From Victivallales bacterium (GTDB lineage: Bacteria; Verrucomicrobiota; Lentisphaeria; Victivallales; Victivallaceae): a stretch of DNA of 5,337 bases. This document shows positions 1 to 5,019 of the stretch, piece by piece. Where the stretch lies: NCBI GenBank assembly GCA_030634125.1, contig DAOWBJ010000147.1:1-5337 (forward strand), in the 5' to 3' direction. A model generated the notes under the pieces. That model did not search any database. It worked only from the letters and a program-made list of their open reading frames with translations, and was not told where the DNA came from. Position 1 is the first letter of the stretch. The number at the start of each line of letters is the position of its first letter. Made by a program: the position numbers and the translations under genes.

Positions 1-188
1 CCATGAACACCATTGAGGGTAAAATTAGCGATGACCTATTCCGCTCCAAGGAGCTCGATTTACCCGTATCGGGAAGAGGCGACGGAAAGGTTGTCTTAGG
101 CATAAGGCCTGAGCACATCGTCCTGCAAAGGGAATCGCAAAGTGACTTTATACCTTTCACTTTGGACGTTGTGGAATTGGTCCAATAA
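1..188 (+). CDS. C-terminal fragment of a MalK/UgpC-type sugar ABC transporter ATPase, broken at both ends
   Basis: This reading frame is open from the window edge to a TAA at 186-188. It carries the region after the nucleotide-binding domain of MalK/UgpC-family ATPases. The first visible residues read (A/P)-Met-Asn-x-Ile-Glu-Gly, matching the PAMN segment of that family, so the Met codon at 3 is internal and not a start. About 30 residues later comes Leu-Gly-Ile-Arg-Pro-Glu-His, the signature of the TOBE-like regulatory domain, followed by a strand ending Asp-Val-Val-Glu-Leu. Family members continue from here for roughly 50-70 residues (Val-Glu-x-Leu-Gly and beyond), but here the sequence changes into fabF and the frame stops by chance. 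The Walker and signature motifs lie outside the window. Three of its four Arg codons are AGA/AGG, against mostly CGN in the neighbouring fabF, a small hint of different origin. The family call is fairly firm; the substrate cannot be told. Confidence 0.72.
   Translation, partial: MNTIEGKISDDLFRSKELDLPVSGRGDGKVVLGIRPEHIVLQRESQSDFIPFTLDVVELVQ
164..181. other. Breakpoint joining an ABC transporter gene to fabF
   Basis: Frame 3 is ABC-transporter-like up to Val-Val-Glu-Leu (about 168-180). Frame 2 is recognisably FabF from Gly-Ile-Gly-Pro-Ile-Thr-Arg-Phe-Asp (173 on), and possibly from the preceding Gly-Arg-Cys. The same bases, around GGAATTGGT, fit both families, so the exact crossover lies somewhere in 164-181. 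Neither gene is complete at the join: the ATPase loses its tail and FabF loses its start. Illegitimate recombination at short homology and assembly chimerism both fit. The position close to the start of the window makes a chimeric contig end plausible. Confidence 0.65.
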
Positions 189-1330
189 CTCGTTTTGACG
201 TTTCTGAATACCGCACTCGTATTGCCGGGGAAGTTAAAGATTTCGATATCACTGAATATATCCCCTTCAAAGAAGCCAAACGACTTGACCTTTTCTGTCA
301 ATACGCGATTGCCGCGGCAGACGAAGCCATGACCCGGGCCGGCTTAGGCAAAGATATTGCGGAAAATGGAATCGCCCCGGCTCGCGTCGGTGTTGTCGTA
401 TCCAGCGGTATCGGTGGATTAGGTACAATAACTCGACAGCAGACAGTTCTTGATTCCCGCGGACCGGCAAGAGTTTCCCCGTTACTTATCCCAATGATGA
501 TTGGAGACCTGGCCGCGGGCAACCTTTCAATCCGTTATAACGCCCAGGGTCCCAATATGGGACTGGTAACCGCTTGCGCGACCGCCACTCACTCAATAGG
601 TGAAGCCTTATGGATGATTAAACGTGATGACGCTGACATTATGATCGCCGGTGGTTCTGAAGCCTCAATTGTCCCTATCGGCCTTGCTGGTTTCAGCTCA
701 ATGAAAGCTCTCAGCACCAGAAATGATGATCCTCAACACGCAAGTCGTCCTTTTGACGCCAATCGTGATGGTTTTGTCATGTCTGAAGGTTCCGGCGTAC
801 TTATTCTCGAAGAACTTGAACACGCAAAAAAACGCGGTGCTAATATTCTTGCTGAAGTTGTCGGCTATGGCGCGACCGGCGATGCTTTTCATATCACTTC
901 TCCAAACCCGGAAGGTATCGGTGCCGCCAGTGCTATAACTACAGCCATGCGTCATGCCGGTATCAATCCGGAAGATATTGATTACGTCAACGCGCATGGT
1001 ACAAGTACCAGCTTGAATGATAAATACGAAACGAAAGCTATCAAACGCGCGCTGGGCGAAGCTGCTAAAACAGTATCCGTCAGCAGTACCAAAGGTGCTA
1101 CAGGTCACGGACTTGGCGCTGCCGGCGCTTTGGAATCCATTGCTTGTTTGAAAGCTATACAAAACGGTCTTATCCCGCCAACGATTAATTACGAAACTCC
1201 TGACCCTGAATGTGATCTCGATTACACTCCGAATAAGGCCAGGGAAAAAGATGTCAAAGTGGCATTGAACGTGAACCTCGGATTCGGCGGACACAATGGC
1301 GCTCTTTTATTTAAGCGCTTTGAAGGCTGA
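173..1330 (+). CDS. fabF: Beta-ketoacyl-ACP synthase II (FabF), N-terminus missing
   Basis: FabF condenses malonyl-ACP with acyl-ACP to elongate fatty acids in the cytoplasm (type II fatty acid synthesis). The frame gives about 385 residues up to the TGA at 1328-1330, against roughly 410-415 in the family. The catalytic triad is complete: Cys in Thr-Ala-Cys-Ala-Thr-Ala (codon 575-577), His in Asn-Ala-His-Gly-Thr-Ser-Thr (995-997) and His in Thr-Gly-His-Gly-Leu-Gly-Ala-Ala-Gly (1106-1108). The conserved Lys of Ser-Thr-Lys-Gly (1091-1093) and the C-terminal Gly-Phe-Gly-Gly-His-Asn are also present. The first 30 or so residues, holding the opening strand and the GLGxxTPxG motif, are replaced by ABC transporter sequence. 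No start codon is available in this frame until ATG 329, which lies inside the conserved domain and lacks a ribosome binding site. As written, the gene could not make a normal enzyme. An upstream acpP or fabG would be common in other genomes but is not seen here. Confidence 0.93.
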   Translation, partial: GIGPITRFDVSEYRTRIAGEVKDFDITEYIPFKEAKRLDLFCQYAIAAADEAMTRAGLGKDIAENGIAPARVGVVVSSGIGGLGTITRQQTVLDSRGPARVSPLLIPMMIGDLAAGNLSIRYNAQGPNMGLVTACATATHSIGEALWMIKRDDADIMIAGGSEASIVPIGLAGFSSMKALSTRNDDPQHASRPFDANRDGFVMSEGSGVLILEELEHAKKRGANILAEVVGYGATGDAFHITSPNPEGIGAASAITTAMRHAGINPEDIDYVNAHGTSTSLNDKYETKAIKRALGEAAKTVSVSSTKGATGHGLGAAGALESIACLKAIQNGLIPPTINYETPDPECDLDYTPNKAREKDVKVALNVNLGFGGHNGALLFKRFEG

Positions 1331-1335
1331 TTTTA

Positions 1336-1364
1336 TTGACAGGCAACACTTTTGTTTTTTTAGT
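1336..1364 (+). promoter_or_regulatory. Candidate sigma-70 promoter just after fabF
   Basis: A perfect TTGACA (1336-1341) is followed after 17 bases by TTTAGT (1359-1364), a four-of-six match to TATAAT. It lies 5 bases after the fabF stop and about 100 bases before the lipoprotein start. The spacing is ideal but the -10 box is poor, and a hairpin occupies the spacer. Chance is a real alternative in this AT-rich gap. Confidence 0.35.
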
Positions 1365-1369
1365 GTGCC
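1342..1369 (+). other. Hairpin with T-rich loop in the fabF-lipoprotein gap
   Basis: GGC (1342-1344) pairs with GCC (1367-1369) and ACACT (1346-1350) pairs with AGTGT (1362-1366), leaving a one-base bulge at 1345 and an 11-base T-rich loop. The T run is in the loop and not after the stem, so it does not look like a classical intrinsic terminator on either strand. It may be a remnant terminator for fabF, an operator between the promoter boxes, or coincidence. Confidence 0.35.
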
Positions 1370-1375
1370 CGTCGC

Positions 1376-1403
1376 TTGCTTTACTGAACTTTTACTTTAT
1401 AGT
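1376..1403 (+). promoter_or_regulatory. Second candidate promoter for the lipoprotein-phoH-pgpH-ybeY unit
   Basis: TATAGT (1398-1403) matches five of six positions of the -10 consensus. TTGCTT (1376-1381) sits 16 bases upstream and matches the first half of the -35 consensus. Transcription would begin near 1410, leaving a leader of about 58 bases before the ATG at 1468. Compared with the candidate at 1336-1364 it has the better -10 and the worse -35. I cannot tell which, if either, is used. Confidence 0.35.
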
Positions 1404-1412
1404 AATAAAATC

Positions 1413-1430
1413 AGGGAAATTTTCCTTTTT
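1413..1430 (+). terminator. Weak terminator-like or operator-like palindrome
   Basis: AGGGAAATTTTCCT (1413-1426) is a near-perfect palindrome with one G-T pair. As RNA it could form a five-pair stem with an AATT loop, followed by TTTT and preceded by an A-rich stretch. It could end fabF transcripts weakly. If the promoter at 1376-1403 is real, the palindrome lies at the start of that transcript and would fit better as a regulator site. The stem is short, so the call is tentative. Confidence 0.2.
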
Positions 1431-1455
1431 GAATATATTACAAGATAATAAACAC

Positions 1456-1460
1456 GGGAG
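1456..1460 (+). promoter_or_regulatory. Ribosome binding site that fixes the lipoprotein start
   Basis: GGGAG lies 7 bases before the ATG at 1468. It favours this start over a longer in-frame reading that would begin at TTG 1336, since that TTG has no such site and would place non-signal sequence ahead of the lipoprotein signal peptide. Confidence 0.75.
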
Positions 1461-1467
1461 TAAAACA

Positions 1468-1971
1468 ATGAAATCCTATACCTGCTTAACCGCCCTGGCT
1501 TTGCTGATTGCCGCTGCCGGCTGCGCGCCGCGTTTAGCCGAAACTCCACTTGGAACAGAAGAAAAACGCTGGGAAAGTTATATTAAAAAGAGTTATCCAG
1601 CCTGGAAAGCACCGCAAACAATTCCGCCGGTTGACATGAAGGGAAAAATTGAAAGCCCCGCGGCTGAAGTTGCTTCCGGCAAGGATGAATTAAAATCTTT
1701 GCCAATCGTAAAGGACGAAACAGTGATAATTGAGGATGTCGTTGTCAAGGACAAGAAAGGCAAAGTTTTATCTGAATCAATAACAGCTGTTGACGCAAAA
1801 GAAGAATTCAAGGTTTATGTAGTTCAAAAAAACGATACTCTTTGGAAAATTTCTACAAAACTTTATAAAGACGGCGCAAAATGGAAAAAAATACAAGCCG
1901 CGAATAAAGATGTTCTCAAGGGTTCAGATAAAGTGCTCCCGGGAATGACTTTACGGATTCCTTTACCATAA
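1468..1971 (+). CDS. LysM-domain lipoprotein
   Basis: The product is a 167-residue exported lipoprotein predicted to hold a peptidoglycan-binding module in the cell envelope. Residues 1-18 form a lipoprotein signal peptide (Met-Lys, then a hydrophobic run), ending in the lipobox Ala-Ala-Gly-Cys with lipidated Cys19. Residue 20 is Ala and not Asp, which by the usual +2 rule favours the outer membrane. Residues 25-115 are a charged, low-complexity linker rich in Lys, Glu, Pro and Val. Residues 116-165 are a LysM domain: Val-Tyr-Val-Val-Gln-x-x-Asp-Thr-Leu-Trp-Lys-Ile-Ser, then a Trp-Lys-Lys-Ile-Gln-Ala-Ala-Asn segment and Leu-x-Pro-Gly-Met-x-Leu-x-Ile-Pro. No catalytic domain is seen, so it is a binder or scaffold and not an enzyme on its own. 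It sits 137 bases after fabF and 23 bases before phoH, so it is likely the first gene of the phoH-pgpH-ybeY unit. Its specific role is unknown. Confidence 0.88.
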   Translation: MKSYTCLTALALLIAAAGCAPRLAETPLGTEEKRWESYIKKSYPAWKAPQTIPPVDMKGKIESPAAEVASGKDELKSLPIVKDETVIIEDVVVKDKKGKVLSESITAVDAKEEFKVYVVQKNDTLWKISTKLYKDGAKWKKIQAANKDVLKGSDKVLPGMTLRIPLP

Positions 1972-1994
1972 AAACGGAGTTCAGTTCATCAACG

Positions 1995-2606
1995 ATGGCG
2001 GACGAGGAAAATAAATTTTACTTTGAAAACGGTATGACCCTGCATGAAGTTTTTGCAAATCATACTCAGAGAAACTTAAAACTGACAGAAAATCTATTGG
2101 ATGTCAGTTTAGTGGCACGGGATTTTTGGATAAAAATTTCCGGCGAAAAAGATAAAATCAGCCGTGCAAAAGAATTCTTCATGGAACTCGCGAATGTCTG
2201 CCGGATGCGCAAACGACATCTTGATCAAAATGATTTTGAACAAGTTCTGCGCGCTTTCCGCAATGATTCAAGCGGCGAATTAAAACAACTTTTTTCCGAA
2301 AAAATAAAGGTCGGTCCTAAAAAACGCGATATTGTCCCGCGCAGCCGCGCTCAAAATACAACTCCTGAACAGATGTTAATGTTTTTGACTCGTTTGGGTT
2401 TTGATTCTCAATGCGTCATCACCGGAGACCCTCTGCAGACAGATTTGCCGGATAAACAATGCTCGGGGCTGGTACACGCGGCAAAAGTACTTAAAGATAT
2501 TCCGGAAATCGGCATTTCTAAATTCAGCTCCAAAGATGTTGTCCGGCACATGCTTGTGGAAAAAATAATTAACGCCTACCATCAAGGAAAACAAAAAAGT
2601 GTTTAA
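1995..2606 (+). CDS. phoH: PhoH-family (YbeZ-like) protein with the ATPase core deleted in frame
   Basis: PhoH/YbeZ proteins are cytoplasmic P-loop ATPases linked to YbeY and ribosomal RNA processing. This one has 203 residues, against about 320-350 normally. Residues 1-112 match the N-terminal domain (Gln-Arg-Asn-Leu-Lys-Leu-Thr-Glu, then Ile-Lys-Ile-Ser-Gly). Residues 113-118 (Ile-Val-Pro-Arg-Ser-Arg) match the segment that normally leads into the ATPase domain. Residue 119 on jumps to the sequence that normally follows Walker B: Ala-Gln-Asn-Thr-Thr-Pro-Glu-Gln-Met, Phe-Leu-Thr-Arg-Leu-Gly-Phe, Thr-Gly-Asp-x-x-Gln-x-Asp-Leu-Pro (143-152), and Asp-Val-Val-Arg-His (181-185). Walker A (GPAGTGKT), the RPAVEAGE region and the acidic pair of DEAQ are absent. 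From family knowledge the gap is about 119 residues. ATP hydrolysis is therefore not expected. The ATG start has GGAG 15 bases upstream, a long spacing, with no better start nearby. The gene end overlaps pgpH by 8 bases. Confidence 0.9.
   Translation: MADEENKFYFENGMTLHEVFANHTQRNLKLTENLLDVSLVARDFWIKISGEKDKISRAKEFFMELANVCRMRKRHLDQNDFEQVLRAFRNDSSGELKQLFSEKIKVGPKKRDIVPRSRAQNTTPEQMLMFLTRLGFDSQCVITGDPLQTDLPDKQCSGLVHAAKVLKDIPEIGISKFSSKDVVRHMLVEKIINAYHQGKQKSV
2346..2354. other. Deletion point inside phoH
   Basis: Codons 118-120 (Arg-Ala-Gln) sit where the Ser-Arg-x-Gln that opens the ATPase domain meets the Ala-Gln-Asn-Thr-Thr that follows the Walker B Asp-Glu. Both ends of the missing part would naturally carry an x-Gln, so a short shared sequence such as CNCAA or GCTCAA could have guided the join. 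The frame is kept and both flanks are well conserved. The expected missing length is about 355 bases. Confidence 0.7.
2584..2588 (+). promoter_or_regulatory. Ribosome binding site for the GTG start of pgpH
   Basis: AAGGA lies within the last phoH codons, 10 bases before GTG 2599. It supports this start over the in-frame ATG at 2650, which has no comparable site. The arrangement, with the stop of phoH inside the first pgpH codons, suggests translational coupling. Confidence 0.5.
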
Positions 2607-5019
2607 TTGGATAAGAAATATTGTTGAACAACAACAAAATAAACGTAAAATGGAACAGCGCGGGTTGCTTGGATCACGCAAACGACGTACTGACAACCCG
2701 CTGCTTGACGCCGCTGAACACTCAAAAGTGCTCGGCTTGTTTATGCTTGCTATCCTTTGGGCTGTTTGTTCATTAATGCTCACTTTACCTTCTTTGCGGC
2801 CTGTTAACGCTCCTTTGATTTTATCACAGCAGGCCCCAAAAACTGTTTTCGCCGATTTTGATTTTGTTTATACAGATAATGAAAGAACGCGGGAACTTCG
2901 AAAAGAAGCCAGGGAATCAGTTCCATTATATTTTAAAATTGTCAGCAGTAACTTTAAGGATTCACAAAAACTTCTTGAAGGATTCTTTGCGTCGGTGGCG
3001 GCTCGCGCCAACGCCCTGAAAAATAAACAAAAACAGCCGCCCCTCGACAAAAATTTTGGTGCGTTGCTGGACGAACTGGATGCTTCTTCTTTAAATCTGG
3101 TTTATCAATTAATTCAAAATAAAGGCGCGCGGGAACAGTTTTCAAAAGAGTTGCATACTGTTTTGAGCGCGGGAATATTCAGTCGCACCGAGAAGGATAA
3201 TTATAAGGTTGGTCAGCAAGTCAGAATAATTGATTCAGCCAATCGGGATCGACTTCCGAAGGCGGCGTTAAATATTCCGGATCCATCGCAGGCGGCGCAG
3301 CAGATTGTAAAAATTGTCCTTAAATATTATTCTCCCGGAAAAGCACGGGATTCTTTACAAAAGATTTTGGCTAAGACTTTAAAAATAATAATCGGACAGA
3401 AAGGCAACTTGCGTCTGAATCCAGATCTTATCGCGGTAAAGCAACAGGAAGCGGTAAAAAATGTAGTGCCCGTTAAAATTGAAGTTAAAAAGTACGACGT
3501 TATTATCGCGACAAATCAAAAAATTACGCAAAAAGACCTTGATCGCTCAGCGGCTTACGACAAAGAATATCAAAACCGCCTCGAGGAAACTGATTCTGTC
3601 CAGCGAATTATTAAAAACCTTGCCTGGAGCTTTATACTGATGCTTTTTGTAGGTTTTTACATGTACCACATCCATCCCGAAGTGGTTAAAAGTAATCAAC
3701 GGCTCGCCTTAACCGGCTCAATAGTAATAGTTTCTTTGTTGATAAACTATTTTTTCATTAAATTATTCTATTTCGTAAGTTCTATTTTTACGATTTCACC
3801 AAGCTTGATAACCGCGGCTGTTCCTTTGGCTTTGTCGGCAATTTTATTGTCTGTGATGGTTGGCTTCAGAGTTGCTCTCTATGTTGGTTTCTTTGTTTCA
3901 GCAATAACGTCAATGATGTTAAGCAATTCATTTGACACGGCTTTGCAGGGAATTGTGATTTGTTGTCTGGCAGCTATAGCAGTGCGCCGGGCAGCTAATT
4001 ACCGCGTATTTTTTATCCGCAGTTTTCTGGTTGTATTTCTCTCTTTCTGGCTTTTGGACTTCGGCGAGCTGTGGCACTTTAATTCTTCGCCGGAGATGTT
4101 TATGTGGGCGGTAGGAATGTTCTTTTGTAATGCTTTCGTTACCGCTACCGCGGCCTTGATTCTTATCTTTATCTTTGAATTATTGTTCAGCGTAACCACG
4201 GATATGGCCTTATTCACCTTGTGCGATTACCATCACCCGCTGCTCAGACGTCTGGAATTGGCCGCCCCCGGACCTTCTCACCACAGCTTAATGGTTGCCA
4301 GCCTGGCGGAATACGCGGCAAAAGCAATCAAGGCAAATCCACTAAAAGCACGTGTTGGAGCGATGTTCCATGATATAGGTAAGCTCGCGAAACCTGAATA
4401 TTTCATTGAAAATACTTTTGAATCTGAAAGTAAACATGCTGATTTACACCCGAGGATGAGTAGTTTAATTATCCTCAATCACGTCAAGGAAGGGCTTGAC
4501 CTGGCACTCAAATATAATTTGCGGAAATTTATTCGCAACGCGATTCAACAGCACCACGGTACGGATATAGTTTATTATTTTTATAAACGCGCTTTGGAAG
4601 AGAACAAAGAAAAAAGCGTAGCTGTAGACGACAGCGAATATCGTTATCAAGGTCCTTTGCCGGTGGAAAAAGAAATTGTTATCATAAGCCTGGCGGATGC
4701 CTGCGAAGCGGCGGGGCGCTCCATGATCAAACCAACACCCAATAAAATTGAAGCACTGGTATGGGAAATTATCCGCAAACGCATCCGGGACGGACAACTG
4801 GATGCCGCTGATTTAACTATTGCTGAAATAACTAAAATAAAAGAGAGTTTTGCAAAAACTTTGATTACAATGAATCACAGCAGGATAGCCTATCCTAAAG
4901 ACGAGGTTGATGATGAAGACGACTTATTCATGGCGGCACAGAAAAAAGAAAGCACCGTGCCGAAAACTGATAAAACAGATGATTCTAAGAGCGGCGCGGC
5001 TGACGCGCCTGCCGGTTGA
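2599..5019 (+). CDS. pgpH: PgpH-type 7TM-HD phosphodiesterase (cyclic-di-AMP hydrolase family)
   Basis: This is a full-length, 806-residue membrane protein of the 7TMR-HD family. PgpH of Firmicutes hydrolyses c-di-AMP; the same substrate here is inferred. The order is: cytoplasmic basic N-terminus (1-43), first membrane helix (about 44-63), a large extracytoplasmic 7TMR-HDED domain (about 70-335), a block of membrane helices (about 341-357, 371-391, 404-440, 447-462, 470-488, 498-530), then the cytoplasmic HD domain (about 558-768). Metal-site residues are intact: His561-His562 in Pro-Ser-His-His-Ser-Leu-Met, His591-Asp592 in Phe-His-Asp-Ile-Gly-Lys, His613 and His617, His652-His653 in Gln-His-His-Gly-Thr, and Asp700 in Leu-Ala-Asp-Ala-Cys-Glu-Ala. 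The Tyr-x-Gly-Pro-x-Pro motif before Asp700 and a final Arg-Ile-x-Tyr-Pro are also family features. Residues 772-806 form an acidic, low-complexity tail, read in another frame by ybeY. GTG start; it overlaps phoH by 8 bases. Confidence 0.93.
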   Translation: MFNWIRNIVEQQQNKRKMEQRGLLGSRKRRTDNPLLDAAEHSKVLGLFMLAILWAVCSLMLTLPSLRPVNAPLILSQQAPKTVFADFDFVYTDNERTRELRKEARESVPLYFKIVSSNFKDSQKLLEGFFASVAARANALKNKQKQPPLDKNFGALLDELDASSLNLVYQLIQNKGAREQFSKELHTVLSAGIFSRTEKDNYKVGQQVRIIDSANRDRLPKAALNIPDPSQAAQQIVKIVLKYYSPGKARDSLQKILAKTLKIIIGQKGNLRLNPDLIAVKQQEAVKNVVPVKIEVKKYDVIIATNQKITQKDLDRSAAYDKEYQNRLEETDSVQRIIKNLAWSFILMLFVGFYMYHIHPEVVKSNQRLALTGSIVIVSLLINYFFIKLFYFVSSIFTISPSLITAAVPLALSAILLSVMVGFRVALYVGFFVSAITSMMLSNSFDTALQGIVICCLAAIAVRRAANYRVFFIRSFLVVFLSFWLLDFGELWHFNSSPEMFMWAVGMFFCNAFVTATAALILIFIFELLFSVTTDMALFTLCDYHHPLLRRLELAAPGPSHHSLMVASLAEYAAKAIKANPLKARVGAMFHDIGKLAKPEYFIENTFESESKHADLHPRMSSLIILNHVKEGLDLALKYNLRKFIRNAIQQHHGTDIVYYFYKRALEENKEKSVAVDDSEYRYQGPLPVEKEIVIISLADACEAAGRSMIKPTPNKIEALVWEIIRKRIRDGQLDAADLTIAEITKIKESFAKTLITMNHSRIAYPKDEVDDEDDLFMAAQKKESTVPKTDKTDDSKSGAADAPAG
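4903..4906 (+). promoter_or_regulatory. Ribosome binding site of ybeY inside pgpH
   Basis: GAGG lies 6 bases before ATG 4913. A tandem in-frame ATG at 4910 is only 3 bases away and so less likely. The later in-frame ATG at 4979 has no Shine-Dalgarno-like sequence. This site is the main reason for placing the ybeY start at 4913. Confidence 0.65.

Noticed and set aside
3..5. ATG as the start of a small 61-residue gene
   Set aside because: The Met belongs to the internal PAMN-like segment of MalK/UgpC ATPases, so this is the tail of a longer gene cut by the window edge.
329..331. ATG as the start of fabF
   Set aside because: Conserved FabF sequence continues upstream in the same frame to about 173, and no ribosome binding site is seen before 329.
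698..1294. A 198-codon open frame on the minus strand
   Set aside because: It lies wholly opposite the conserved fabF coding frame, matches no family I recognise, and is the kind of shadow expected from codon bias.
1336..1467. Extended N-terminus of the lipoprotein from TTG 1336
   Set aside because: It would put 44 extra residues ahead of a clear signal peptide and lipobox, while ATG 1468 has a good ribosome binding site.
4979..4981. ATG as the ybeY start
   Set aside because: No Shine-Dalgarno sequence precedes it and the YbeY-like N-terminal helix extends upstream in frame to 4913.
4910..5019. Acidic repeat-like tail of PgpH as a separate functional domain
   Set aside because: It is low-complexity and its sequence is constrained by the overlapping ybeY frame, so no domain can be supported.
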